In this document: positions 16,034 to 24,904 of the stretch, in pieces
Numbering within the stretch: the stretch's first letter is position 1
Layout: each line of letters begins with the position of its first letter
Made by a program: the position numbers and the translations under genes
NCBI RefSeq assembly: GCF_000717595.1
Contig: NZ_JNZO01000017.1
Span: forward strand, 1 to 64,000
From: Streptomyces flavochromogenes
GTDB lineage: Bacteria; Actinomycetota; Actinomycetes; Streptomycetales; Streptomycetaceae
Direction: 5' to 3'
DNA: 64,000 nt
The notes under the pieces: generated by a model
Database searches by the model: none
Told to the model about the DNA's origin: nothing
Seen by the model: the letters and a program-made list of their open reading frames with translations, nothing else

Positions 16034-17050
16034 TCAGACCCTCGGCTGCTGCTGGGTGATGCAGTGGATGCCGCCCCCGCCTGCGAAGATCGTGCGGGCG
16101 TCGACCAGGACGACCTCGCGTTCCGGGAAGAGGCGGCGGAAGATCTCGGCCGCGAGTTCGTCGTGGGGGTCGTCGAAGGCACAGAGGACCACGCCGTCGT
16201 TGCACAGGTAGTGGTTGATGTACGAGTAGTCGACCCAGTCGCCCTCCTCGTCCTTGAGAACGGTCGGGGCCGGGATCTCGACGACCTCCAGGGGGCGGCC
16301 CTGGGCGTCGGTCCGGCCCCGCAGGATGCTCACGTACATCCGGGAGCGCTCGTAGTCGGGGTGGGCCGGGTCCTGCTGGCTGTGGACGAGGACCGTGCCG
16401 GGGCGGGCGAAGGCGGCGACGATGTCGACGTGGCCCTGGGTGCCGTAGAGGCCGTAGTCGCCGCTGAGACCGTGGGGGAGCCAGATCGCCTTCGTCGTGC
16501 CGAGCTTGGCGTGGATCTCGGCCTCGACCTGCTCGCGGGTCCACCCGGGATTGCGGCCGGAGCCGAGCTGGACGGTGTCGGTCAGCAGGACCGTGCCCTC
16601 GCCGTCGACGTGGATCGCACCGCCCTCGTTCACCAGGGGCGAGGAGAGGACGGGGACGCCCGCCGCGTCCGCGACGTGGCGGGCGATCTTCGAGTCGTGC
16701 CCCCAGCGGGCCCAGTCCTGGCCGCCCCAGCCGTTGAACACCCAGTCCACGGCGGCCAGTTCGGTGCCGTTGGTGACGAACGTCGGTCCGATGTCCCGCA
16801 TCCAGGCGTCGTCGAGGTCCCGCTCGACCAGGTCGACGTCCTCACCCACGAGGGCACGGGCCGACTCGGCGTCGCCGGGTGCCACCACCATCGTGACCGG
16901 CTCGAAGCGGCGTACGGCACGGGCCACGGACGCCCAGGCCGTGCGGGCCTCGGCCAGCTCGTCGGCGTTGGTGAAGGTGGGGTTGGGGCTGGGCCAGGCC
17001 ATCCAGGTGCGCTCGTGCGGCATCCACTCGGCGGGCATGCGGTAGGTCAT
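16034..17050 (-). CDS. aguA: Agmatine deiminase
   Basis: 338 residues, the normal length. It hydrolyses agmatine to N-carbamoylputrescine and ammonia. Family motifs are WMAWP near the N terminus, DDAWMRDIGPTF, NGWGG, LVNEGGAIHVDGEGT, GHVD and the terminal GGGGIHCITQQQP, whose Cys330 is the catalytic nucleophile. It starts 20 bases after ureC and is on the same strand, so it is the third gene of a ureAB-ureC-aguA operon. No gene for N-carbamoylputrescine amidohydrolase (aguB) is present in the window, which makes the pairing with a divergent urease notable. Confidence 0.93.
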   Translation of the reverse strand: MTYRMPAEWMPHERTWMAWPSPNPTFTNADELAEARTAWASVARAVRRFEPVTMVVAPGDAESARALVGEDVDLVERDLDDAWMRDIGPTFVTNGTELAAVDWVFNGWGGQDWARWGHDSKIARHVADAAGVPVLSSPLVNEGGAIHVDGEGTVLLTDTVQLGSGRNPGWTREQVEAEIHAKLGTTKAIWLPHGLSGDYGLYGTQGHVDIVAAFARPGTVLVHSQQDPAHPDYERSRMYVSILRGRTDAQGRPLEVVEIPAPTVLKDEEGDWVDYSYINHYLCNDGVVLCAFDDPHDELAAEIFRRLFPEREVVLVDARTIFAGGGGIHCITQQQPRV

Positions 17051-17070
17051 GGTGAGAGGTCCTAGAGGAA

Positions 17071-18753
17071 CTAGAGGAAGTAGAGGCGGTTGAGCGAGAC
17101 GGAGTCGGCCGCCTCGGAGCGGATCGGCGCGCCGTCGAGCGAGACGAGGCCGGTCCGGCCGTCGACCTGGACGTCTCCGGTGCGGGAGTTGAGCCGCAGG
17201 TCGGCGGGGCCGATCCCGCGCGTGCCGCGCACCGGGACGCGGCGGCGCCGGGTCGGCATCCGGTCGGAACCGAGGTCGACGGCCGCCTGGGCGACGAACG
17301 CGACCGAGATGTCGGCGGGCGTGGCGCCGTGTCCGCCGAACAGCGGTCCGAGGACGAGCGGTTCACAGGTGTCGGTGGCGGCGTTCGGATCGCCCACGAC
17401 CCCCCACGCGGGGAAGCCGTTCTTGATGACCATCTGCGGCTTGGCACCGAAGAACTGCGGCTTCCACAGCACGATGTCGGCCATCTTGCCGACCTCGATC
17501 GAGCCGATCTCGTGGGCGAGGCCGTGGGCGATCGCCGGGTTGACGGTGAGCTTGGCGATGTAGCGCAGCACGCGCGCGTTGTCGTCGTGCGCGCCGTCGC
17601 CCTCGATCGGTCCGAGCTCGGCCTTCATCTTCCCGGCCATGGCGAAGGTCCGGCGTACGGTCTCGCCGGCCCTTCCCATTCCCTGCGCGTCGGAGGAGGT
17701 GATCCCGATCGCGCCGAGGTCGTGCAGGACGTCCTCCGCGCCCATCGTCCCGGCCCTGATCCGGTCGCGCGCCATGGCGGCGTCGCCGGGGAGGTCGGTC
17801 TTCAGGTCGTGGACGGAGACGATCATCCCGTAGTGCTCGGCGACGGCGTCGCGGCCGAAGGGGAGCGTGGGGTTGGTGGAGGAGCCGATGACGTTCGGCA
17901 CGCCCGCCATCTTCAGGACGTTGGGGACGTGCCCGCCGCCGCAGCCCTCGATGTGGAAGGCGTGGATGGTACGGCCGTCCAGGACCCGCAGGGTGTCCTC
18001 GACCGAGAGGCACTCGTTCAGGCCGTCGCTGTGCAGCGCGACCTGCACATCGTGCTCCTCGGCCACCCGCAGGGCGGTGTCGAGCGCACGGGTGTGGGCT
18101 CCCATGTCCTCGTGGACCTTGAACCCGGACGCCCCGCCCTCGGCCAGCGCCTCCACCAGCGGCGCCGGATCCGAGGACGAACCCCGGGCCAGGAAGCCGA
18201 TGTTGACCGGCCAGGCGTCGAAGGCGCCGAACGCGTGCCGCAGCGCCCACGGCGAGTTCACGCCCACGCCCCACACCGGGCCGAACTCCTGCCCGATGAC
18301 CGTGGTGACACCGCTCGCGAGCGAGGCCTCCATGATCCGGGGCGACAGCAGATGCACATGGGTGTCGACGGCTCCGGCGGTGGCGATCAGCCCCTCTCCG
18401 GAGACGATCGAGGTTCCGGTGCCGACGACCACGTCCACGCCGTCGAGGGTGTCGGGGTTGCCGGCGCGGCCGATCGCGTGGATCCGGCCCTCGCGGATGC
18501 CGATGGACACCTTGCGGATGCCCAGGACGGCGTCGATCACCAGCACGTTGCTGATCACGACGTCACAGGTCTCACGGACGGCCGCGGCCTTGAGGTGGAG
18601 GCCGTCGCGGGCGGTCTTGCCGAAGCCGGCCAGGAACTCGTCCCCCGGCCGCTGCGAGTCCGACTCGACCCGGACGACGAGCCCGGAGTCGCCCAGGACG
18701 ACACGGTCGCCGGCGCGGGGGCCGTGCACGGATGCGTACTCGTACGGGTCCAT
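17071..18753 (-). CDS. ureC: Divergent urease alpha-subunit homologue
   Basis: 560 residues. The nickel ligands of urease are retained: His132 and His134 (DTHVH), Lys212 (the carbamylated lysine, GFKVHED), His241, His267 and Asp355 (SSDAQGMG); the catalytic-type His214 and His315 also remain. Differences from standard ureases: the flap V-C-H-H-L reads S-V-H-D-L, so the flap Cys is Val314 and the next His is Asp316; the GTGPA..TPGPW segment near the active site is shortened (EFGPVWGVGVNSPW). No accessory genes (ureD, E, F, G) are nearby. The start overlaps the ureAB stop (TGATG). It may be a slow urease maturated in trans or an amidohydrolase for another ureido compound. Confidence 0.85.
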   Translation of the reverse strand: MDPYEYASVHGPRAGDRVVLGDSGLVVRVESDSQRPGDEFLAGFGKTARDGLHLKAAAVRETCDVVISNVLVIDAVLGIRKVSIGIREGRIHAIGRAGNPDTLDGVDVVVGTGTSIVSGEGLIATAGAVDTHVHLLSPRIMEASLASGVTTVIGQEFGPVWGVGVNSPWALRHAFGAFDAWPVNIGFLARGSSSDPAPLVEALAEGGASGFKVHEDMGAHTRALDTALRVAEEHDVQVALHSDGLNECLSVEDTLRVLDGRTIHAFHIEGCGGGHVPNVLKMAGVPNVIGSSTNPTLPFGRDAVAEHYGMIVSVHDLKTDLPGDAAMARDRIRAGTMGAEDVLHDLGAIGITSSDAQGMGRAGETVRRTFAMAGKMKAELGPIEGDGAHDDNARVLRYIAKLTVNPAIAHGLAHEIGSIEVGKMADIVLWKPQFFGAKPQMVIKNGFPAWGVVGDPNAATDTCEPLVLGPLFGGHGATPADISVAFVAQAAVDLGSDRMPTRRRRVPVRGTRGIGPADLRLNSRTGDVQVDGRTGLVSLDGAPIRSEAADSVSLNRLYFL

Positions 18754-19496
18754 CACTTGCCTTCCTCGTCGGACGGGGCGCCTTCGGACGGGGCTTCCCC
18801 GGGCGGTGCTTCTCCGGACGGGACGCCCAGGTAGCCGCAGGCCGCCGCGCGTCGCAGGGCCTCCTCCCGCGCGCCGGGCGCGTCGAGCGGGCCGTCGACC
18901 AGGCCCGCGAAGCCGATGGCGACACGAGCCCCGCCGATCGGCACGAGCCCGACCTCCGCCTCGCCGCCCGGGTCGAAGCGGAAGGAGGCGCCGGCCGGGA
19001 TGGCCAGCCGCATGCCGTAGGCGGCGGCCCGGTCGAAGTCGAGGCGCGGGTTGACCTCGAAGAAGTGGAAGTGGGAGGTGACGCTCACGGGGACCGTCGC
19101 CGTGTTCCGTACGGGGAGGGTGAGCGCCGGCTCCGACTCCGGGTGCCCGGGGCCCGGCAGCAGCGCGCCCGGCGCGGCCTCGCCCAGACCGCCGCCGCCG
19201 ATCGGGGCGGAGACGACCGCGAGCCGCGAGCCGTCGTCGAAGACGGCCTCGACGTGGACCTCGGTGACCACGTCGGCGACGCCGGGCAGGACGTCGTCGG
19301 GGCCGAGGACCGAGCGGGCGGCCTCGATCGCCTCGGCGAGTCGCTTGCCGTCGCGGGCCGCCTCGCAGACCGTGTCCGCGATGAGCGCGGTCGCCTCGGG
19401 GACATTGAGCCGCAGGCCGCGGGCCCGGCGGGCACGGGCGAGCTCGGCGGCGCCGAAGAGCAGCAGCCGGTCGCGTTCCGTGGGGGTCAGTCGCAC
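18753..19496 (-). CDS. ureAB: Fused urease gamma-beta subunit (UreAB)
   Basis: 247 residues from a GTG with AGGAGGTG eight bases upstream. Residues 1-100 are the gamma part (MRLTPTERDRLLLFGAAELARARRARG, LPGVADVV), residues about 110-225 the beta part (PVRNTATVPVSVTSHFHFFEVNP, LDFDRAAAYGMRLAIPAG, FDPGG). The C-terminal 30 residues are Pro/Gly/Glu-rich, unlike canonical subunits. Such fusions occur in a minority of ureases, including Helicobacter UreA. It is the first gene of the ureAB-ureC-aguA operon and is divergent from an NCS1 permease; two near-identical operator sites lie between them. Confidence 0.88.
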   Translation of the reverse strand: MRLTPTERDRLLLFGAAELARARRARGLRLNVPEATALIADTVCEAARDGKRLAEAIEAARSVLGPDDVLPGVADVVTEVHVEAVFDDGSRLAVVSAPIGGGGLGEAAPGALLPGPGHPESEPALTLPVRNTATVPVSVTSHFHFFEVNPRLDFDRAAAYGMRLAIPAGASFRFDPGGEAEVGLVPIGGARVAIGFAGLVDGPLDAPGAREEALRRAAACGYLGVPSGEAPPGEAPSEGAPSDEEGK

Positions 19497-19514
19497 GTCC
19501 GAAACACCTCCTGT

Positions 19515-19601
19515 TTGAGCGACACTCTAAATGTTGAGAGGCTTTCTTCCAAGCATTGACGCGAGGTGCAGGCACGGGTCACATTGAGCGTCGCTCTAAA
19601 C
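19515..19601. promoter_or_regulatory. Twin operators in the ureAB / NCS1 permease divergent promoter
   Basis: Two 18-base copies on the plus strand, 19515-19532 and 19584-19601, follow TTGAGCG-x-C-x-CTCTAAA with only two or three differences. Each has dyad symmetry (for example GAGC-GTC-GCTC at 19587-19597). Centres are 69 bases apart. One copy precedes each divergent gene, so one repressor could control both. The sequence type looks like a TetR or GntR site; the regulator is not evident nearby. Confidence 0.65.
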
Positions 19602-19643
19602 ATGTTCGCTGTAGCCCCGCCGCTCCCTTCCCCAGGAGGCCCC

Positions 19644-21065
19644 ATGCCGATCGAACAGCGCGGAGTCGACACCGTGCCCGAGGCCGAACGCACCAGCGGC
19701 CCCCGGGACCTCGTCGCGATCCTGCTCGGGTCCAACCTCTGCCTGGGGGTGATCGTCTTCGGCTGGCTCCCGGTCTCCTTCGGGCTCGGGCTCTGGGCCT
19801 CGGTGACCTCCGTCGTCACCGGCACCCTCGTCGGTGTCGCCGTCACCGCCCCGCTGGCCCTGGTGTCGCTCCGTACCGCCACCAACCTCTCCACCTCCTC
19901 CGGCGCCTTCTTCGGCGTACGGGGCCGGCTGGTCGGCTCGGTCGTCGGACTGCTGCTCTCGCTGGGGTACACCGCGCTGACCCTCTGGATCGGCGGCGAC
20001 GTCATGGTCGGGACGCTCGCCCGGCTGGTCGGCCTGCCGACCGGCGGTGCCACGCACGCCGTCGTCTACGCACTGCTCGCCGCCTGCACCGCGGTCGCCG
20101 CGGTATACGGCTACCGGCTGCTGCTCAAGCTGAGCAAGGCGCTCGCCGTCGTCATGACCGTGCTCCTGGCCCTCGGACTCCTCGCGTACGCCGGGGACTT
20201 CACGACGGCGGCGGTGCCGGACACCCCGTACCTGCTCGGCTCGTTCTGGCCGACCTGGCTTCTCTCGGCGGTGGCGGCGGGCCTCAGCGGACCGGTCGCC
20301 TTCATCACCCTGCTCGGCGACTACACCCGGTACGTCTCGCCCGAGCGGCACAGCTCCCGCTCCGTCTGGCGGGCCACCTGCCTCGGCCTGGTCGTCGGAC
20401 TGCTGGTCCCCCAGCTCTTCGGCACGTTCACGGCGCTCGCCGCGCGCGGCGGCCTCGACTACGCGGGACCGCTGGTCGCCGCCTCGCCCGCCTGGTACCT
20501 GGTCCCGCTGCTCGTCGCGGCCACCGCCGGATCCGTCGGCAACGCCGGCCTGATGCTGTACTCGATGGGCCTCGACCTGGACGCGATCCTGCCCCGCGCC
20601 ACCCGGGCCCGCGCCACGCTCGTGGTCGCGGCGGTGGCGACCGCCTTCGTCTTCCTCGGCCACTTCGCCTCGGACGCGCAGTCGGCGATGACCTCGTTCG
20701 TGCTGCTCCTCACGGCGATCGGCACGCCGTGGGCGGTGATCACCCTGATCGGCCATGTGCGCTGCGGAGGGTCGTACGACCCGGAGGCGCTCCAGGTCTA
20801 CAACCGGCGCTCGCGCGGCGGGATCTACTGGTTCTCGGCGGGCTGGCACCCGCGCGCCACCGCCTCATGGGCGATCGGCGCCGCGGTCGGCCTCGCCGCC
20901 GTGTCGACGCCGATGTACGAGGGACCGCTGCTGGCCCTGACGGGCGGGATCGACTGCAGCTTCGTGCTGTCGGGGCTCGTGGGCGGCACGCTGTACGCGG
21001 TCCTGACGCCGAACAGGGCTTCCGGGACCGTCACGGCCCCGGAAGCCCTGGCACAGGCGGAGTAG
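19644..21065 (+). CDS. NCS1-family permease (purine, cytosine, allantoin or hydantoin type)
   Basis: 473 residues, about 12 membrane helices. The start ATG 19644 is chosen over upstream in-frame codons because AGGAGG lies a few bases before it. Family features are the N-terminal GPRDLVAILLGSNLCLG segment, LGDYTRYVSP in the middle (the NCS1 GDYTRY motif) and the AGSVGNAGLMLYSMGLDL segment. Substrates of the family are nitrogen-rich bases or ureides. The gene is divergent from ureAB-ureC-aguA and shares twin operators with it, so a ureido or amine-type substrate feeding that operon is a reasonable inference. It stops 3 bases before convergent ilvE. Confidence 0.86.
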   Translation: MPIEQRGVDTVPEAERTSGPRDLVAILLGSNLCLGVIVFGWLPVSFGLGLWASVTSVVTGTLVGVAVTAPLALVSLRTATNLSTSSGAFFGVRGRLVGSVVGLLLSLGYTALTLWIGGDVMVGTLARLVGLPTGGATHAVVYALLAACTAVAAVYGYRLLLKLSKALAVVMTVLLALGLLAYAGDFTTAAVPDTPYLLGSFWPTWLLSAVAAGLSGPVAFITLLGDYTRYVSPERHSSRSVWRATCLGLVVGLLVPQLFGTFTALAARGGLDYAGPLVAASPAWYLVPLLVAATAGSVGNAGLMLYSMGLDLDAILPRATRARATLVVAAVATAFVFLGHFASDAQSAMTSFVLLLTAIGTPWAVITLIGHVRCGGSYDPEALQVYNRRSRGGIYWFSAGWHPRATASWAIGAAVGLAAVSTPMYEGPLLALTGGIDCSFVLSGLVGGTLYAVLTPNRASGTVTAPEALAQAE

Positions 21066-21068
21066 GTA

Positions 21069-22157
21069 CTAGCCCAGCTCGTGCATCCAGCCGTGGACGT
21101 CCTCGGCCTTGCCGGTCTGGACGGCGAGCAGCGCGTCGCGCAGCTTCATCGTGACCTCGCCGGGCTCGCCGCCCGACTGCTGCCACTCGCCCCGCTCGGA
21201 CTTGACCGTGCCGACCGGGGTGATCACGGCGGCGGTGCCGCAGGCGAAGACCTCGGTCAGGGTGCCGTTCGCGCTGTCGGCCTGCCACTGGTCGATCGAG
21301 ACGCGGCCCTCCTCCGGCTCCAGACCGAGGTCCGCCGCCAGCTTGAGCAGCGAGTCACGGGTGATGCCGGCGAGCAGCGAACCGGTGAGGGTGGGGGTGA
21401 CGAGCTTGTTGCCGTACACGAAGTACAGGTTCATGCCGCCGAGTTCCTCGACCCACTTGTGCTCCACGGCGTCGAGGTAGGCGACCTGGTCGCAGCCCTT
21501 CGCGGCGGCCTCGGCCTGCGCGAGGAGCGAAGCCGCGTAGTTGCCGCCGGTCTTGGCGTCGCCGACGCCGCCGGGGACGGCGCGGACGCGGTTCTCCGAG
21601 AGCCAGATGGAGACGGGCTTCACGCCGCCGGGGAAGTACGGGCCGGCCGGGGAGGCGATGACGACGAAGAGGTACTCGTTGGCCGGGCGGACGCCCAGGC
21701 CGACCTCGGTCGCGATCATGAACGGGCGGAGGTAGAGCGAGGCCTCGCCACCGTGCTCCGGAACCCACGCCTTGTCCTGCTGGACGAGGACGTCACAGGC
21801 CTCGACGAAGGTCTCGACGGGCAGCTCAGGCATGGCGAGCCGGCGGGCGGAGGCCTGGAAGCGGCGGGCGTTGGCGTCGGGACGGAAGCTGGCGACCGAG
21901 CCGTCGGGACGGCGGTAGGCCTTCAGGCCCTCGAAGATCTCCTGCGCGTAGTGCAGGACGTTGGTCGCCGGGTCCAGGGCGAGCGGGCCGTACGGCACGA
22001 GCTGGGCGTCGTGCCAGCCGCGGCCCTCGGTCCACCGGATGGTGACCATGTGGTCGGTGAAGTGGCGGCCGAATCCCGGGTTGGTCAGGATCGCCTCGCG
22101 CTCCGCGGCGGACAGCGGGCTGGAGGAGGGCTTGAGCTCGATCGTGGGCGTCGTCAT
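21069..22157 (-). CDS. ilvE: Branched-chain amino acid aminotransferase
   Basis: 362 residues, fold-type IV PLP enzyme. It catalyses the last step of Leu, Ile and Val synthesis and the first of their breakdown. Motifs are [24 protein letters not shown], the probable PLP lysine in [37 protein letters not shown] and the [12 protein letters not shown] phosphate-binding loop. ATG 22155-22157 has GAAGGA upstream; the frame continues upstream to 22259 but that part is unlike the family. It lies downstream of leuB on the same strand, with a terminator between them and a possible -10 (GATAAT, around 22278-22283 on the minus strand), so it has its own promoter. Confidence 0.94.
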   Translation of the reverse strand: MTTPTIELKPSSSPLSAAEREAILTNPGFGRHFTDHMVTIRWTEGRGWHDAQLVPYGPLALDPATNVLHYAQEIFEGLKAYRRPDGSVASFRPDANARRFQASARRLAMPELPVETFVEACDVLVQQDKAWVPEHGGEASLYLRPFMIATEVGLGVRPANEYLFVVIASPAGPYFPGGVKPVSIWLSENRVRAVPGGVGDAKTGGNYAASLLAQAEAAAKGCDQVAYLDAVEHKWVEELGGMNLYFVYGNKLVTPTLTGSLLAGITRDSLLKLAADLGLEPEEGRVSIDQWQADSANGTLTEVFACGTAAVITPVGTVKSERGEWQQSGGEPGEVTMKLRDALLAVQTGKAEDVHGWMHELG

Positions 22158-22359
22158 GAGTGCGTGTCCTTCACCGGTTGTGTGGGGAGGACCGCGCACG
22201 CACGCCACTGCCGGAGACTGCTCGTCCCCGGCGAGGTGGACGTCCGAGCATGCCCGCATGGCACGGCCCCACGTCCGATTATCGCTCGCGGGGACCGGTG
22301 CGGGAAACGGGTGTACGCGGTCCTGGGTTCAAGGGGGGCACCCGGGGCCGCGCAAGGGT

Positions 22360-22392
22360 CAGCCGCCGGGCGCTGTGGCGACCCGGCGGCTG
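22360..22392 (-). terminator. leuB terminator
   Basis: Perfect 11-bp arms (22360-22370 and 22382-22392) with an 11-base loop, 24 bases after the leuB stop codon. Confidence 0.7.
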
Positions 22393-22416
22393 CTGTGGGA
22401 TGTCAGTCCGGCCGGG

Positions 22417-23457
22417 TCAGCTGGCTACTCGCGCGGCGAGCGCGTCGCCGATCTCGTCCGTCGTACGGACGCTGTCGCCGCGCTCGGTGAGGTCGGCCGC
22501 GACGGCCTCCTCGACCCGGGCGGCCTCGGTCTCGTAACCGAGGTGGCGCAGCAGGAGCGCGACGGAGAGGACGGTGGCCGTGGGGTCGGCCTTGCCCTGA
22601 CCCGCGATGTCCGGCGCGGAGCCGTGGACCGGCTCGAACATGGACGGGAACTCGCCGCTCGGGTTGATGTTGCCCGAGGCGGCGACGCCGATGCCGCCGG
22701 AGACGGCCGCGGCGAGGTCGGTGATGATGTCGCCGAAGAGGTTGTCGGTGACGATCACGTCGAAGCGCGCCGGGTCGGTGACGAGGAAGATCGTCGCGGC
22801 GTCGACGTGCAGGTAGTCGGTGGTGACCTCGGGGAACTCGGCCGCGACCTTGGTGAAGATGTCCGTCCACAGGTGACCGGCGAAGGTCAGCACGTTGTTC
22901 TTGTGGACCAGCGTGAGCTTCTTGCGCGGGCGGGCCTGGGCGCGGGCGAAGGCGTCACGGACGACCCGCTCGACACCGAAGGCGGTGTTGACCGAGACCT
23001 CGGTGGCGACCTCGTGCGGGGTGCCCTTGCGGATGGTCCCGCCGTTGCCGGTGTACGGGCCCTCGGTGCCCTCGCGGACCACGACGAAGTCGATCTCGGG
23101 CTGCCCGGCGAGCGGGGTGGCGACGCCGGGGAGCAGCTTCGAGGGACGCAGGTTCACGTGGTGGTCGAAGGCGAAGCGGAGCTTCAGGAGAAAGCCGCGC
23201 TCCAGGACGCCGGAAGGCACCGACGGGTCGCCGATGGCGCCGAGCAGGATGGCGTCGTGCTTCTTGAGGGAGGCGAGGTCGGCGTCGGTGAGGGTCTCAC
23301 CGGTGGCGTGGTAGCGCTTGGCGCCGAAGTCGTACTCCTCGGTCTCCAGCTTCACGTCCTGGGGAAGGACGGCCGCGAGGATCTTGAGGCCCTGGGCCAC
23401 GACCTCCTGGCCGATGCCGTCGCCGGGAATGACTGCGAGATTGATGCTGTGAGACAT
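22417..23457 (-). CDS. leuB: 3-isopropylmalate dehydrogenase
   Basis: 346 residues, the short actinobacterial form. It oxidises and decarboxylates 3-isopropylmalate in leucine synthesis. Motifs are [12 protein letters not shown] at the N terminus, the substrate-binding [21 protein letters not shown], the metal-binding [15 protein letters not shown] and the NAD-binding [17 protein letters not shown]. It is monocistronic with a terminator after it. No leader peptide with Leu codons was found in the 80 bases between it and the small ORF downstream of its promoter region. Confidence 0.95.
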   Translation of the reverse strand: MSHSINLAVIPGDGIGQEVVAQGLKILAAVLPQDVKLETEEYDFGAKRYHATGETLTDADLASLKKHDAILLGAIGDPSVPSGVLERGFLLKLRFAFDHHVNLRPSKLLPGVATPLAGQPEIDFVVVREGTEGPYTGNGGTIRKGTPHEVATEVSVNTAFGVERVVRDAFARAQARPRKKLTLVHKNNVLTFAGHLWTDIFTKVAAEFPEVTTDYLHVDAATIFLVTDPARFDVIVTDNLFGDIITDLAAAVSGGIGVAASGNINPSGEFPSMFEPVHGSAPDIAGQGKADPTATVLSVALLLRHLGYETEAARVEEAVAADLTERGDSVRTTDEIGDALAARVAS

Positions 23458-23537
23458 GTCGGCACCCTACTCTTCGTCCCATCGTCTGACACGTCACGTC
23501 CATCATGTGGACGAAGCGCCATCCGGGTGAAGGTGTG

Positions 23538-23669
23538 TCAGTGGCCGGTGGAGCCGCCGTTGTCACGGCGGTCGAGGGCGCGCTGGAGGGCGGCGGCGGC
23601 GTTCTGGCGGGCCTCGTCGCTGGGACGGTTGGCCGAGTGGCGGACGCGGCGGGCGGTCTGAGTTGCCAT
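23538..23669 (-). CDS. Small conserved basic protein (43 residues)
   Basis: MATQTARRVRHSANRPSD is the N terminus; the rest is helical and Ala/Arg-rich, ending NGGSTGH. AAGGAG sits ten bases before the ATG, and third positions are almost all G or C, which supports coding. The protein is very basic at the N terminus; a nucleic-acid-binding or ribosome-associated role is possible but unproven. I think short homologues of this kind occur in other streptomycetes but cannot confirm. Upstream are two copies of a GATCA-N4-TGATC palindrome, so it may be tightly regulated. Confidence 0.6.
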   Translation of the reverse strand: MATQTARRVRHSANRPSDEARQNAAAALQRALDRRDNGGSTGH

Positions 23670-23685
23670 GAGGGATCGACTCCTT

Positions 23686-23726
23686 GAGATCAGTGGTGAT
23701 CCGAAGTGCGGAGATCAGTGGTGATC
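23686..23726. repeat. Two copies of a 16-base palindromic operator
   Basis: The 16-mer GAGATCAGTGGTGATC occurs at 23686-23701 and 23711-23726, start to start 25 bases. Each contains the inverted repeat GATCA-GTGG-TGATC. They lie 17-57 bases before the start of the 43-residue ORF, in or near its 5' leader. The 180 bases beyond, up to 23909, hold no gene that I can support and only A/T-richer promoter-like sequence. Confidence 0.6.
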
Positions 23727-23909
23727 GAAGGTGCCGGCAGGGGCGGGGAGCGCCGCCGCAGGGGTTGCCTGCACAGGGGCGTCGCGCTCTCGACCGCCAT
23801 TCGCTGATGAAGCGAGACGTTCGGCTTCTACAAAGCTAGGGCAGGTCCTCTCATCTGTCTCCACAATTACTCGGACTTCCTACTATCTGAGACGGCGCGG
23901 GACAGCGCG

Positions 23910-24803
23910 TCAGCCCGCGATGGCCCGCAGCTCACGGATCAGGGCCCGTACGGCGAGGGAGGAGGCCAGTTCGGGGGTGGTGACATAGCCGACGGAGCGG
24001 GTCGGGCGCTCCGGGCCGAGATCGGTGATCTCGACCGAGTGCGGCGCTCCGACCAGGGAGAGCTCCGGCATGACCGCCATCCCGAAACCGGTGCTCACCA
24101 TCGAGAGCACCGCTCCGTCGTCCTCGGCCTGGACGGTCGCCGGCGGCAGCCACTCCTGCCCCGCCCACCAGTCGCGCGTGTACGAGGTGCAGTTCTCCGT
24201 CCAGTCGATCAGCGGGAGCGACCGGGGCGCCGGATGCCCCGCCGGGTGCACCAGCGCGTACCCCTCCTCCACCAGGACGCCGCCGACCAGCTCCGGCGGG
24301 ACCGGCGAGGTCGTGCCGAGCGTCGCGATCCCGAGGTCGGCCCGCCCGTCGAGCACCTCACCGGCCGTGCCACGCCCCACCTCCCGGACGATCCGCACCT
24401 CGGGCACGATCCCCGGATGCCGCTCCGTCAGGCGCCCCAGGGCGCGCGGCAGCAGATGCAGCGCCGCGCTACGGAAGGCAGCGATCCGCAACGGCCCGGC
24501 GAGGGCCCCCGCCCCGGCCCCCACGCCCGCGGCCGACGCCGCGCCGCGCACCTCGGATCCCATCACCTCCAGGAGCCGCAGGACCCGCCGCGCGTACGCG
24601 AGGGCCCGCTCCCCGGCCGGTGTCGGCGTGGCGCCGGACCGCCCCCGCTCGAAGAGGACCGCGCCCAGCCTGCGTTCACTGCCCCGCACCGAGTGGGAGA
24701 CGGCGGACTGGGTCATGCCGAGCGCGACGGCGGCGGCCGAGAAGCCGCCCTCGCCCGCGACGGCGACGAGAACACGGAGTTCACGGGGCGCGAGATCGGT
24801 CAT
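23910..24803 (-). CDS. LysR-family transcriptional regulator
   Basis: 297 residues from ATG 24801-24803 (GGTGGGAG five bases upstream). The winged HTH spans about residues 1-62: LRVLVAVAGEGGFSAAAVALGMTQSAVSHSVRGSERRLGA (quoted in part: GMTQSAVSH, LFERG). The C-terminal periplasmic-binding-like effector domain follows from about 95. It is divergent from the reductase gene at 24905 with about 100 bases between them, the classic LysR arrangement, so control of that gene is likely. The effector is unknown. Confidence 0.88.
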   Translation of the reverse strand: MTDLAPRELRVLVAVAGEGGFSAAAVALGMTQSAVSHSVRGSERRLGAVLFERGRSGATPTPAGERALAYARRVLRLLEVMGSEVRGAASAAGVGAGAGALAGPLRIAAFRSAALHLLPRALGRLTERHPGIVPEVRIVREVGRGTAGEVLDGRADLGIATLGTTSPVPPELVGGVLVEEGYALVHPAGHPAPRSLPLIDWTENCTSYTRDWWAGQEWLPPATVQAEDDGAVLSMVSTGFGMAVMPELSLVGAPHSVEITDLGPERPTRSVGYVTTPELASSLAVRALIRELRAIAG

Positions 24804-24904
24804 GAGGGCTCCCACCTGTGTCTATGAGCGACTTTCATGGATGAGCCGCGGCCATCGACGCTACCCCCTGCCCGGCCGCAGGATTCCTTCCTACGGTCTG
24901 CGGC

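Noticed and set aside
17071..19496. Treating ureAB-ureC as the housekeeping urease
   Set aside because: No ureDEFG genes are near and the flap residues differ from standard ureases.
22158..22259. A 34-codon N-terminal extension of ilvE or a leader peptide
   Set aside because: The frame is continuous with ilvE and has no stop before it; it lacks Ile/Leu/Val codon runs and is unlike the family.
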